DNA from: Lachnospiraceae bacterium Zagget3
GTDB lineage: Bacteria > Bacillota_A > Clostridia > Lachnospirales > Lachnospiraceae
Assembly (NCBI GenBank): GCA_001941025.1
Contig: MSHE01000008.1
Coordinates: 30,801-65,860, forward strand
DNA: 35,060 nucleotides
Direction of reading: 5' to 3'
A model generated the notes under the pieces. That model made no database searches, was not told the DNA's origin, and worked only from the letters and a program-made list of their open reading frames with translations. Every line of letters starts with the position of its first letter. Within the stretch, counting starts at the first letter, position 1. Positions 24,499-31,549 of this stretch are shown here, in pieces. Position numbers and translations under genes: made by a program.

Positions 24499-25422
24499 AT
24501 GAATCTTATCAGTTTACTTAATTCGATGCCCGGAGCGGTGGCGCAGGGCCTGATCTGGGGGATCATGGCAATCGGCGTCTACATCACGTTCCGCATTCTG
24601 GACATCGCGGACCTTTCCGTGGACGGCAGTTTCTGTACCGGTGCCGCGGTCTGCATCATGATGATGCAGGCCGGCTGCAGTGTGGGCGTGTCCATGATCT
24701 GCGCGCTTATCGCCGGCTTCCTGGCCGGGCTGGCCACAGGCGTCCTCCATGTGTTTATGGGAATTCCGGCGATCCTTGCCGGCATCCTGACCCAGCTGGG
24801 GCTATATTCCGTCAACCTAAAGATCATGGGAAAGTCCAATCAGGCCATCAACGTGGACAAGTTCAACCTCCTGGTCTCCCTGCGCTATCTCAAGGACGCG
24901 CCGTGGTATCAGAACCCGCTCATTATCGTGACGGTGCTGATCATCGTGATCATCATCATCCTGTATTGGTTTTTCGGGCGGGAGATCGGTGCCGCGCTGC
25001 GGGCCACGGGCTGCAATGACCAAATGGCGCGGGCACAGGGCATCAACACCGGCCTCTGCCGGATCCTGGGGCTTGTGATCTCGAACGGGCTCGTCGCCTT
25101 TGCCGGCTGCCTGCTGGGACAGTACCAGGGCTTTGCCGATGTCAACATGGGACGCGGCGCGATCGTGATCGGGCTGGCGGCTGTCATCATCGGCGAGGCG
25201 ATCTTCGGAAGAGTCATGCAGGGCTTTGCATGGAAGCTGCTCATTGTCGTGTTCGGCGCGGTCATCTACTATGCCGTGCTGCAGATCGTGATCTGGATGG
25301 GGATCGACACGGATCTCTTAAAGCTCCTGTCGGCGGTCGTTGTGGCGGTATTCCTGGCGATTCCTTTCTGGCGGGGGAAATTGCGATCGCGTGTGAAAGT
25401 GGAGAAGGGAGGCGAGGCCTAA
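24499..25422 (+). CDS. ABC transporter permease (COG4120 type)
   Basis: The 307-residue integral membrane protein has many hydrophobic segments and the branched-chain-type permease features: GLIWGIMAIGVYITFRILDIADLSVDGSF near the N-terminus, GIPAILAGILTQLGLYSVNL, ALRATGCNDQMARAQGIN (the cytoplasmic coupling loop) and GRGAIVIGLAAVIIGEAIFG. ATG 24499 has GGGGA 8 nt upstream; the in-frame TTG at 24427 lacks a site and would add a non-conserved leader. The stop overlaps the ATPase start by one base (TAATG), showing tight coupling. Confidence 0.9.
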   Translation: MNLISLLNSMPGAVAQGLIWGIMAIGVYITFRILDIADLSVDGSFCTGAAVCIMMMQAGCSVGVSMICALIAGFLAGLATGVLHVFMGIPAILAGILTQLGLYSVNLKIMGKSNQAINVDKFNLLVSLRYLKDAPWYQNPLIIVTVLIIVIIIILYWFFGREIGAALRATGCNDQMARAQGINTGLCRILGLVISNGLVAFAGCLLGQYQGFADVNMGRGAIVIGLAAVIIGEAIFGRVMQGFAWKLLIVVFGAVIYYAVLQIVIWMGIDTDLLKLLSAVVVAVFLAIPFWRGKLRSRVKVEKGGEA

Positions 25423-26216
25423 TGCTGGAGATCCGAAATGTGTCGAAGACATTCAATCCCGGCACCGTCAATGAAAAACAGGCATTAAAGGGCGTCAGCT
25501 TAACCCTTGAGGACGGCGATTTCGTCACGGTCATCGGCGGAAACGGCGCGGGCAAATCGACGATGTTAAACGCCATCGCCGGTGTCTGGCCGATCGATTC
25601 GGGGCAGATCCTGATCGACGATAAAGATGTGACGCGGCTGCCGGAGCACCGGCGCGCGATCTATCTCGGACGGGTCTTTCAAGATCCGATGACCGGCACG
25701 GCAGCCACGATGGGGATCGATGAGAACCTCGCGCTGGCCCGCCGGCGCGGACAGACGCGGTCCCTGCGGGTCGGCATCAAGCACAGCGAGCGGGAGGAGT
25801 ACCATGATCTGCTCGCGACGCTGGGCCTGGGGCTGGAGGACCGGATGACATCCAAGGTGGGACTGCTCTCCGGCGGACAGCGGCAGGCGATCACACTGCT
25901 CATGGCATCCTTAAAGAAGCCGAAGCTGCTTTTATTGGATGAGCACACGGCGGCGCTCGATCCGAAGACGGCCGCGGTCGTGTTGGAGACGACGGAAACG
26001 ATCGTCAACCGGGATAAGCTGACGACACTGATGATCACGCACAACATGCGGGACGCGATCGCGCATGGCAACCGGTTGATCATGATGTCGGAGGGAGAGA
26101 TCATGCTGGACATCCGCGGTGAGGAGAAGAAACAGCTTACCGTGGAAGACCTGCTGCACAAGTTTGAAGAGGTCAGCGGGGAAGAGTTCGCGAGCGACAA
26201 GGCGCTTCTCGGATAG
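25422..26216 (+). CDS. ABC transporter ATP-binding protein (COG1101 type)
   Basis: The 264-residue ATPase has Walker A GGNGAGKST (39-47), the Q-loop in VFQDP (about 85-89), signature LSGGQRQ (149-155), Walker B LLLLDEH (169-175) and the switch histidine in MITHN. It powers the permease encoded just upstream. ATG 25422 is preceded by GGGAGGCGAGG; the frame is open farther upstream, but that part is only the shadow of the permease gene. The gene ends 2 nt before the convergent larE gene. A terminator for the operon lies inside larE. Confidence 0.94.
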   Translation: MLEIRNVSKTFNPGTVNEKQALKGVSLTLEDGDFVTVIGGNGAGKSTMLNAIAGVWPIDSGQILIDDKDVTRLPEHRRAIYLGRVFQDPMTGTAATMGIDENLALARRRGQTRSLRVGIKHSEREEYHDLLATLGLGLEDRMTSKVGLLSGGQRQAITLLMASLKKPKLLLLDEHTAALDPKTAAVVLETTETIVNRDKLTTLMITHNMRDAIAHGNRLIMMSEGEIMLDIRGEEKKQLTVEDLLHKFEEVSGEEFASDKALLG

Positions 26217-26218
26217 CC

Positions 26219-26965
26219 TCACTCCCGGCTGTCAAAGTCGAGGTAGACCTCGCCGAAGAGGGGCTGCAGCAGGTCATAGAGAGCATCTTTGTTATCAAGG
26301 AGCAGAGGAATCTGCTCCTTTTTCATTTCCAGCCGGGCCCCGCGCTCCCGGACGCGCACGCGGAAGTCATAAAAGCCCATCGCGAGAAGCGCGGACTCCG
26401 CTGTTTCCACTTTTTCGAGCAGGTCCGCGGTGATCCGCACGTCGGTCGGGATCCGGGTGGCGAGACAGGAATAGGCGGGCTTGTCCGCAGTAAAGAGGCC
26501 CAGACGCCGCGACTCCTCGCGGAGCTGTTCTTTTGTCAGTCCGCACAGGCGCAGCGGGGACAGGATGTTCTGCTCGGCGAGCGCGCGCATACCGGGACGT
26601 TCGGCCTCGTCATCCGAGGCGTTCGTCCCGTCCGCGACATCCGAAAAGCCCAGCTTACGCGCGGTTTCCGTCACCTTTGCCAGCATCGCCGTCTTGCAGT
26701 GATAGCAGCGGTCCGCCGGGTTCGCCGTGACGGTGTCGTTTTGCAGGATGTCATACGGCACAACGGTGAGCGGGATGTCGTACGCGCGGCAGAACCGCCG
26801 GACATCCGCCAGCTCAAACTCCGGAAAAAACGGGGTCTTTACACAGATTGCTGCCACTTTCTCCGCGTATTGCCGCGCCTGATAAAGCAGGTAGGAGGAA
26901 TCGGTCCCGCCGGAGAAGGCAATGGCGATGTTTGGATGTGTTTGAAAAAATTCCTGTAATGTCAT
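26219..26965 (-). CDS. larE: LarE-like ATP-dependent sacrificial sulfur transferase
   Basis: The 248-residue PP-loop protein has SGGTDSS (18-24) for ATP, RCYHCK (86-91) and YSCLATR with Cys167, equivalent to the cysteine that gives up its sulfur in LarE during synthesis of the nickel-pincer cofactor of lactate racemase. The partners larB, larC and larA are not in the window, so the actual acceptor is uncertain; orphan LarE-like proteins are known. The N-terminus (TLQEFFQTHPNIAIAFSGG) fits the family start, so ATG 26965 is trusted although no ribosome binding site precedes it. It is convergent with the ABC operon with a 2-nt gap. Confidence 0.88.
   Translation of the reverse strand: MTLQEFFQTHPNIAIAFSGGTDSSYLLYQARQYAEKVAAICVKTPFFPEFELADVRRFCRAYDIPLTVVPYDILQNDTVTANPADRCYHCKTAMLAKVTETARKLGFSDVADGTNASDDEAERPGMRALAEQNILSPLRLCGLTKEQLREESRRLGLFTADKPAYSCLATRIPTDVRITADLLEKVETAESALLAMGFYDFRVRVRERGARLEMKKEQIPLLLDNKDALYDLLQPLFGEVYLDFDSRE
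26297..26323 (+). terminator. Intrinsic terminator of the ABC operon, inside larE
   Basis: AAGGAGCAG (26297-26305) and CTGCTCCTT (26312-26320) form a perfect 9-bp stem with a 6-nt loop, followed by further T to give TTTTT at 26319-26323. It is oriented for plus-strand transcripts, 81 nt after the ATPase stop, in sequence that codes for the LarE segment MKKEQIPLLL on the other strand. Confidence 0.75.
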
Positions 26966-26971
26966 GTTTTC

Positions 26972-26999
26972 ATTATAGCGAAATCGACCCGCGGCGCAA
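26972..26999 (-). promoter_or_regulatory. Promoter of larE placed directly at the start codon
   Basis: A perfect TATAAT (minus strand, 26977-26972) ends 6 nt before the larE ATG. The best -35 is TTGCGC (26999-26994) with a 16-nt spacer. The predicted transcription start falls on or next to the A of the ATG, which would leave no leader and no ribosome binding site. Confidence 0.5.
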
Positions 27000-27009
27000 G
27001 CAAAGCCTC

Positions 27010-27038
27010 TTTACTTTCAGAATTTACTGTGTTAAAAT
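27010..27038 (+). promoter_or_regulatory. Candidate sigma-A promoter of the TrpR-like regulator gene
   Basis: TTTACT (27010-27015) and TAAAAT (27033-27038) are 17 nt apart, giving a leader of about 42 nt. Confidence 0.55.
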
Positions 27039-27046
27039 TTTACACA
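27028..27046 (+). promoter_or_regulatory. Palindromic candidate operator over the -10
   Basis: TGTGtTAAAATTTTACACA is a perfect 10-bp AT palindrome (27033-27042) flanked by TGTG and CACA with one extra T on the left side. It covers the -10 and the start region of the promoter, a typical place for a repressor site. Confidence 0.5.
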
Positions 27047-27086
27047 GAGAAAGTGAGCCGAAGGGCTGGTTTTGGAGGAAAAAAGA

Positions 27087-27377
27087 ATGAATAAAAAGAT
27101 TCACACGGAAGCGGTAGATCATCTGTTTGAGGCGATCCTCAGTCTGCGGGATGTCGATGAATGTTACACGTTTTTTGAGGATGTGTGCACGATCAACGAG
27201 ATCCTGTCGCTGTCACAGCGCTATGAAGTGGCGCGGATGCTTCGCGAGAAGCGGACCTATCTGGACATCGCGGAGAGCACGGGCGCGTCGACGGCGACGA
27301 TCAGCCGCGTAAACCGTTCGCTCAACTACGGGAACGACGGATATGATATGGTTCTCAACCGAATGAAAAAAGAATAA
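27087..27377 (+). CDS. TrpR-like/YerC family DNA-binding regulator
   Basis: This 96-residue all-helical protein matches the YerC/YecD group of the Trp-repressor superfamily: HTEAVDHLFEAILSLRDVDECYTFFEDVCTINE, then LSLSQRYEVARMLREKRTYLDIAESTGASTATISRVNRSL with the helix-turn-helix near residues 57-80. The family is widespread in Firmicutes with poorly known targets; tryptophan binding should not be assumed. ATG 27087 has GGAGG 8 nt upstream; the in-frame TTG at 27072 overlaps that site. It probably binds the palindrome over its own promoter (inference). Confidence 0.85.
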   Translation: MNKKIHTEAVDHLFEAILSLRDVDECYTFFEDVCTINEILSLSQRYEVARMLREKRTYLDIAESTGASTATISRVNRSLNYGNDGYDMVLNRMKKE

Positions 27378-27383
27378 TTTGTC

Positions 27384-27412
27384 TTGCATCCGATCGAAGA
27401 GTGTGTTAGAAT
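27384..27412 (+). promoter_or_regulatory. SOS promoter of the Y-family polymerase operon
   Basis: TTGCAT (27384-27389) and TAGAAT (27407-27412) are 17 nt apart, and the LexA box lies over the predicted start site. Confidence 0.65.
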
Positions 27413-27418
27413 AGAATT

Positions 27419-27432
27419 CGAACACACGTTCG
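27419..27432 (+). promoter_or_regulatory. LexA (DinR) binding site
   Basis: CGAACACACGTTCG matches the Gram-positive SOS box CGAAC-N4-GTTCG at all ten defined positions. It starts 7 nt after the -10, where LexA would block transcription until DNA damage. Confidence 0.85.
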
Positions 27433-27438
27433 ACAATG

Positions 27439-27462
27439 CGGCGCCGTGCGGCGCCGTTTTTT
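27439..27462 (+). terminator. Intrinsic terminator in the polymerase leader
   Basis: CGGCGCC (27439-27445) and GGCGCCG (27450-27456) form a 7-bp all-GC stem with a GTGC loop, followed by six T. It lies 62 nt after the regulator stop but also downstream of the SOS promoter, about 20-45 nt into that transcript. Confidence 0.75.
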
Positions 27463-27469
27463 ATGCGCA

Positions 27470-27510
27470 GGGTCGGGAGAGGAATTTTGCCGCTTTGCGG
27501 CACCCGACCC
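27470..27510 (+). promoter_or_regulatory. Long hairpin in the polymerase leader
   Basis: GGGTCGGG (27470-27477) pairs with CCCGACCC (27503-27510); inside, TGCCGC-TTT-GCGGCA (27488-27502) continues the stem, leaving a 10-nt bulge AGAGGAATTT on the 5' side. A further AGGAG/CTCCT pairing follows before the real start codon. Confidence 0.55.
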
Positions 27511-27562
27511 GCGCGACAGGAGTCGGGCGAGCCTCCTCCTGATTCAGAGACGGGAGAGCAAC

Positions 27563-28879
27563 ATGGGAGAAAAGAGTGCGCGGCGCAGCTATGTCTGCAT
27601 CGATTTAAAATCGTTTTACGCGTCCGTGGAATGCCGCGACCGGGGACTGGATCCGTTTGCGGCCAATCTCGTCGTGGCGGACCCCACGCGGACGGACCGG
27701 ACAATCTGTCTGGCCGTATCCCCGGCGATGAAGGCGCTCGGGGTGCCCGGGCGCTGCCGGGTGTTTGAGATCCCGAAGGACATTGACTACATTATGGCAC
27801 CGCCGCGGATGCAGCGCTACATCGATGTTTCAGCCGAGATCTACGGCATCTATCTCACGTTTCTCTCTTCGGAGGACATCCATGTCTACTCGATTGACGA
27901 GGTGTTCATGGACGTGACGGATTATCTGGAGTTGTATCACAGGACGGCGTGGGAACTCGCGGAGACGATCCGCGCGGAGGTTCTTCGGGTCACCGGGATC
28001 ACTGCCACCTGCGGCATCGGCACGAACCTCTATCTGGCGAAGATCGCGATGGATATCCTCGCGAAGCGCGCGGCGGGCGGTATGGCCGCGCTCACCGAGG
28101 AGTCTTACCGGGAGCGGCTGTGGGACCACCGGCCGCTGACCGACTTCTGGCGGATCGGCCGGGGAACGCTCGCGCGCCTGGAGCGGGTGGGCATCCGCAC
28201 GATGCGGGAAATCGCGCAGGCGGACGAGGAGATCCTCTACCGGCTGTTCGGGGTGGACGCGGAGCTGTTGATCGACCATGCCTGGGGACGGGAGAGTACC
28301 CTGATGAGCGACATCAAGCGGTATCGTCCGCGCACCTCCTCTCTCAGCAGCGGACAGGTGCTGCCGCGCGATACGGACTTTGCGACGGGACGGCTCCTCG
28401 TCAAGGAGATGGTGGACCTGTTGAGTCTGGACCTTGTGGAGCGCCATCTGGTCACGGATTCCGTAACACTGCATGTCGGCTACGCTTTCCGGTCTGCGGC
28501 GCCGCCGGCCCACGGGACGGCCGCGCTTCCCGTACAGACCGCCTCCTGCCGCGTTCTCACGGAGCATGTCGTCGCGCTGTACGAGCGGATCGTGGATCCG
28601 AAGCTTTCGGTGCGGCGGCTGAACGTGACATGCAACCACACGGTCTGTGAGGAGTTTCATCAGTACGATCTGTTCTTCGATCCGGAGGAGAGCGAGCGGG
28701 AGCACACGCTGCAGGAGGCGGTCCTTGCCGTCCGGGAGCGCTATGGCAAAAACGCCATCCTGCGCGGCATGAACCTGGAGGAAGGCGCCATGACCCCTAC
28801 GCGCAATGAACAGATCGGCGGACACCGCGCCGATGGGGAAGTGCCGCCGGCCGCGGAGCGCGGGAGGAGGGGCTCATGA
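27563..28879 (+). CDS. Y-family translesion DNA polymerase (UvrX/UmuC-like)
   Basis: This 438-residue polymerase copies damaged DNA. Catalytic acids are D14 in YVCIDLKSFYASVEC and D112-E113 in YSIDEVFMDV; Y19 is the probable steric gate. The palm/fingers are followed by a helix-hairpin-helix thumb (DFWRIGRGTLARLERVGIRTMREIA) and a little-finger domain, with the RNEQIGGH end typical of the UvrX/YqjW group rather than DinB. ATG 27563 has GGGAG about 6 nt upstream; an open frame from 27446 runs through leader hairpins and is not coding. The gene is under a LexA box and its stop overlaps the YolD-like gene (ATGA). Confidence 0.9.
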   Translation: MGEKSARRSYVCIDLKSFYASVECRDRGLDPFAANLVVADPTRTDRTICLAVSPAMKALGVPGRCRVFEIPKDIDYIMAPPRMQRYIDVSAEIYGIYLTFLSSEDIHVYSIDEVFMDVTDYLELYHRTAWELAETIRAEVLRVTGITATCGIGTNLYLAKIAMDILAKRAAGGMAALTEESYRERLWDHRPLTDFWRIGRGTLARLERVGIRTMREIAQADEEILYRLFGVDAELLIDHAWGRESTLMSDIKRYRPRTSSLSSGQVLPRDTDFATGRLLVKEMVDLLSLDLVERHLVTDSVTLHVGYAFRSAAPPAHGTAALPVQTASCRVLTEHVVALYERIVDPKLSVRRLNVTCNHTVCEEFHQYDLFFDPEESEREHTLQEAVLAVRERYGKNAILRGMNLEEGAMTPTRNEQIGGHRADGEVPPAAERGRRGS

Positions 28880-29100
28880 CAAAGCACGCGAAGATGCCGC
28901 GGGAGGAGCGGGCGAAGCAGTTTCTGCCGTTCGCGGCGCTGAAAGGATACCCGGAAGCGCTGCGGGAAAAGGAGGAGGAGATTCGGCATTCCTACGAGGG
29001 GGAAGAGGCGGAACAGGGAGAGGCAAACCATCCGAATTTTCCTGTAAATTCATGCGAACAACGGTTGCGATGCGGCGCAAAGAATGATAAAATTAATTGA
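28876..29100 (+). CDS. YolD-like small protein
   Basis: The 74-residue protein begins MTKHAKMPREERAKQFLPFAALKGYPEALREKE, the pattern of the short YolD-like proteins encoded beside UvrX-type polymerases in Firmicutes. These are proposed to play a UmuD-like accessory role; this is not proven. Start ATG 28876 overlaps the polymerase stop, so the two are translationally coupled and share the SOS promoter. The last 25 residues look unstructured and contain two cysteines. The 3' end also contains the promoter for pyrC. Confidence 0.75.
   Translation: MTKHAKMPREERAKQFLPFAALKGYPEALREKEEEIRHSYEGEEAEQGEANHPNFPVNSCEQRLRCGAKNDKIN
29065..29093 (+). promoter_or_regulatory. Promoter of the pyr operon, inside the YolD-like gene
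   Basis: TTGCGA (29065-29070) and TAAAAT (29088-29093) are 17 nt apart, with an extended -10 (TGA before it). The leader of about 55 nt contains one weak hairpin, GCCAC (29109-29113) with GTGGC (29124-29128); no PyrR-type attenuator was recognised. Confidence 0.6.
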
Positions 29101-29154
29101 GTTCTAGAGCCACTGTGCAATCGGTGGCGGCAGATTTCGAAAGGAACGGAATCC

Positions 29155-30432
29155 ATGCGGCTTTTGATCCGAAACGCAACCGTGGTAAATCCAGGGGATA
29201 AATCCGAGAAAAAAGCAGATATTTTGGCCGTGGACGGGGTGATCTCGCAGATCGGAGAGCAGATTGACAACGCTGCCGACCGCGTGATCGACGCGTCCGG
29301 GTGTCTTTGCATGCCGGGATTTATCGACCTGCATGTCCACCTGCGGGATCCGGGGCAGACGGAGAAAGAGGACATCGCCACGGGCGGGGCCGCCGCGCTT
29401 GCCGGCGGGTTCACGACGATCACGGCGATGCCGAACACGGATCCGGTGGCGGATTCCCCAGAGGGAATCGAATATGTAAAAGAGAAAGCGGCCAGAGTGA
29501 CGAAGACCCATGTCCTCCCGGTGGGCGCCGTGACGAAGGGCATGGAGGGGAAGGAACTCTCCGACATCCGCGGCATGGCCCGGGCAGGCTGCCGGTGCAT
29601 AAGCGAGGACGGGAAGTCCGTCATGAATTCGGGACTCTACCGCGCCGCCATGCGCGTCGCGAAGGAAGAGGGCATGGTCGTTTTGGCGCACTGTGAGGAC
29701 AGCAACCTCGTGGAGGGCGGTGTCTTAAACGCGGACGCGCGCTCCCGGGAGCTTGGCTTTCCCGGCATCACAAACGCGGTCGAGGATGTGATCGCGGCGC
29801 GGGACATCCTGCTGGCGAAAGAGACCGGCGTACGGCTGCATCTGTGCCACTGCTCGACGGAGGACAGTGTTGAAATGGTGCGTTGGGCAAAGGAAGAGGG
29901 CGTGGACGTAACGGCGGAGGTTTGCCCGCACCACTTTTCCCTTTCCTCGGAGGACATCCCGGGGGATGACGCGAATTTCAAGATGAACCCGCCGCTTCGC
30001 ACCACGCGGGACGTGGAGGCTTTGCGGTACGGCTTGTCCGCGGATATCATGGACACGATCGCCACGGACCACGCGCCGCACACGGACGCGGAAAAGGCCC
30101 TGGGAATCGCGAAGGCGCCGTTCGGCATCGTGGGACTGGAGACGGCGGCCGCGCTGACCTATACATATCTGGTACAGCACGGCTTCCTGACGGTGATGCA
30201 GATGGCGGAAAAATTGAGCTATAACCCGGCACAGGTGCTGGGACTTCCGAAAGGCGTGATCGAAGCGGGCGCGCCCGCGGATCTCGTGATCTTTGACGCG
30301 GGCCGGACGTGGACGGTGGATCCCCTGGCGTTTTTCTCAAAGGGACACAACACGCCGTTCGCGGGAATGACCCTGACCGGAAAAGTCGTGGCGACCATCG
30401 CGGACGGGGAGGTCGTGTTTGAGGAAGAATAG
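29155..30432 (+). CDS. pyrC: Dihydroorotase
   Basis: This zinc amidohydrolase closes carbamoyl-aspartate to dihydroorotate in pyrimidine synthesis. The class I (B. subtilis-type) form is shown by the 425-residue length and motifs: HVHLRDPG (H60, H62 as metal ligands), NTDPV (about 99-103), AHCED, HLCHCST, and TDHAPH with the catalytic Asp. ATG 29155 has AAAGGA about 10 nt upstream. First gene of pyrC-pyrF-pyrK-pyrD; pyrB is not adjacent. Confidence 0.96.
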   Translation: MRLLIRNATVVNPGDKSEKKADILAVDGVISQIGEQIDNAADRVIDASGCLCMPGFIDLHVHLRDPGQTEKEDIATGGAAALAGGFTTITAMPNTDPVADSPEGIEYVKEKAARVTKTHVLPVGAVTKGMEGKELSDIRGMARAGCRCISEDGKSVMNSGLYRAAMRVAKEEGMVVLAHCEDSNLVEGGVLNADARSRELGFPGITNAVEDVIAARDILLAKETGVRLHLCHCSTEDSVEMVRWAKEEGVDVTAEVCPHHFSLSSEDIPGDDANFKMNPPLRTTRDVEALRYGLSADIMDTIATDHAPHTDAEKALGIAKAPFGIVGLETAAALTYTYLVQHGFLTVMQMAEKLSYNPAQVLGLPKGVIEAGAPADLVIFDAGRTWTVDPLAFFSKGHNTPFAGMTLTGKVVATIADGEVVFEEE

Positions 30433-30488
30433 AGTAAGAGGGCGGCTGACCGTCGCAATCTGATTGGCGTGAGCAGGGAAGAAAGAGC

Positions 30489-31481
30489 ATGCGTGAAAAA
30501 CAGGAGCATGATAAAAAAAAGAGCACGGTCCCGACCGGCGGAGACGAAAATCGAATGGATCTGCTGATCGGGCGGATCAAGCTGACGGGAGCGCCCGTTG
30601 TGGTCGGGCTGGACCCGATGCTCTCCTACGTGCCGGCGCACATAAAGGAACAGGCGTTTCGGGATTACGGTGAGACGCTGGCCGGCGCGGCCGAGGCCAT
30701 CTGGGTTTTTAACAGGGAAATTATCAATGCGGTGCGCGACCTGATCCCGGCCGTGAAGCCGCAGGCGGCAATGTACGAACAGTTCGGCCCGGAGGGGATG
30801 CAGGTGTTCGCGCGGACCGTGGACTATGCGCATGAGATGGGACTGACCGTGATCGGCGACGTCAAACGGGGCGATATCGGCTCCACCTCGGCGGCATACG
30901 CGGCCGGACATCTCGGGAAGGCCGCAGTCGGAGAGAGCATGCTGCCGGCGTTTGATGAGGATTTCGCGACCGTCAACCCGTACCTCGGAACGGACGGCAT
31001 TCAGCCGTTCCTCGAGGTCTGTAAGGAGGAGGGAAAGGGCATCTTTGTCCTGGTCAAGACCTCGAATCCCTCCAGCGGAGAGTTTCAGGATCAGAAGATC
31101 GACGGGCGTCCGCTGTATGAGCTTGTGGCGGAAAAAGTGTCCGCGTGGGGCGCGGACTGCATGGGTACGGACTACAGCCTGGTCGGTGCCGTCATCGGTG
31201 CCACTTATCCGGAGCAGGGGCAGGCCCTCCGGCAGATGCTGCCGAAGACGTTTTTCCTTGTCCCGGGCTATGGCGCGCAGGGCGGCAGAGGAAAGGACCT
31301 CGTCTCCTATTTTGACGAGGATGGACTTGGCGCGATCGTCAATTCCTCCCGCGGGATCATCGCGGCCTGGCAGCAGGAAGACTATGCGCGGTTCGGGCCG
31401 GAGCATTTCGCGGACGCGTCCCGGCAGGCGGTACAGGATATGATCGCGGACATCCGCGGGGCGCTTGACGCGAGGCTGTAA
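30489..31481 (+). CDS. pyrF: Orotidine 5'-phosphate decarboxylase, type 2
   Basis: This enzyme decarboxylates OMP to UMP, the last step to the first pyrimidine nucleotide. The catalytic Asp-Lys-Asp array is in DVKRGDIGS (124-132), and VVGLDP (38-43) and VPGYGAQGG bind substrate and phosphate. At 330 residues it is the longer type 2 form. The first 22 residues are charged and not typical; the family start would be MDLLIGRIKLTG at ATG 30555. I kept ATG 30489 because a purine-rich AGGGAAG lies upstream, while 30555 has a GGAG 11 nt away; either start is possible. Confidence 0.93.
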   Translation: MREKQEHDKKKSTVPTGGDENRMDLLIGRIKLTGAPVVVGLDPMLSYVPAHIKEQAFRDYGETLAGAAEAIWVFNREIINAVRDLIPAVKPQAAMYEQFGPEGMQVFARTVDYAHEMGLTVIGDVKRGDIGSTSAAYAAGHLGKAAVGESMLPAFDEDFATVNPYLGTDGIQPFLEVCKEEGKGIFVLVKTSNPSSGEFQDQKIDGRPLYELVAEKVSAWGADCMGTDYSLVGAVIGATYPEQGQALRQMLPKTFFLVPGYGAQGGRGKDLVSYFDEDGLGAIVNSSRGIIAAWQQEDYARFGPEHFADASRQAVQDMIADIRGALDARL

Positions 31482-31485
31482 CGAA

Positions 31486-31514
31486 AACCGAAAAATACGA
31501 AGTATTTTGAGGTT
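31486..31514 (+). other. Hairpin with tandem G-A mismatches between pyrF and pyrK
   Basis: AAAATAC-GAA-GTATTTT (31492-31508) is a perfect 7-bp stem. Outside it GA faces GA, then AACC pairs with GGTT. It is not followed by a T-run, so it is not a terminator; it lies 20 nt before the pyrK ribosome binding site. Confidence 0.5.
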
Positions 31515-31549
31515 CCCGCCGCATATATAAGCATAAAGGAGCGCATCCC

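Noticed and set aside
25230..25421. N-terminal extension of the ABC ATPase
   Set aside because: It is the shadow of the permease gene in another frame; MLEIRNVSKTF at 25422 is the normal start with a good ribosome binding site.
27446..27562. N-terminal extension of the Y-family polymerase
   Set aside because: The open frame runs through a terminator and hairpins, begins without a ribosome binding site, and ATG 27563 matches the family start.
29055..29068. Second LexA box before pyrC
   Set aside because: CGAAC-AACG-GTTGC misses the last two defined bases of the right half-site and overlaps coding sequence of the YolD-like gene.
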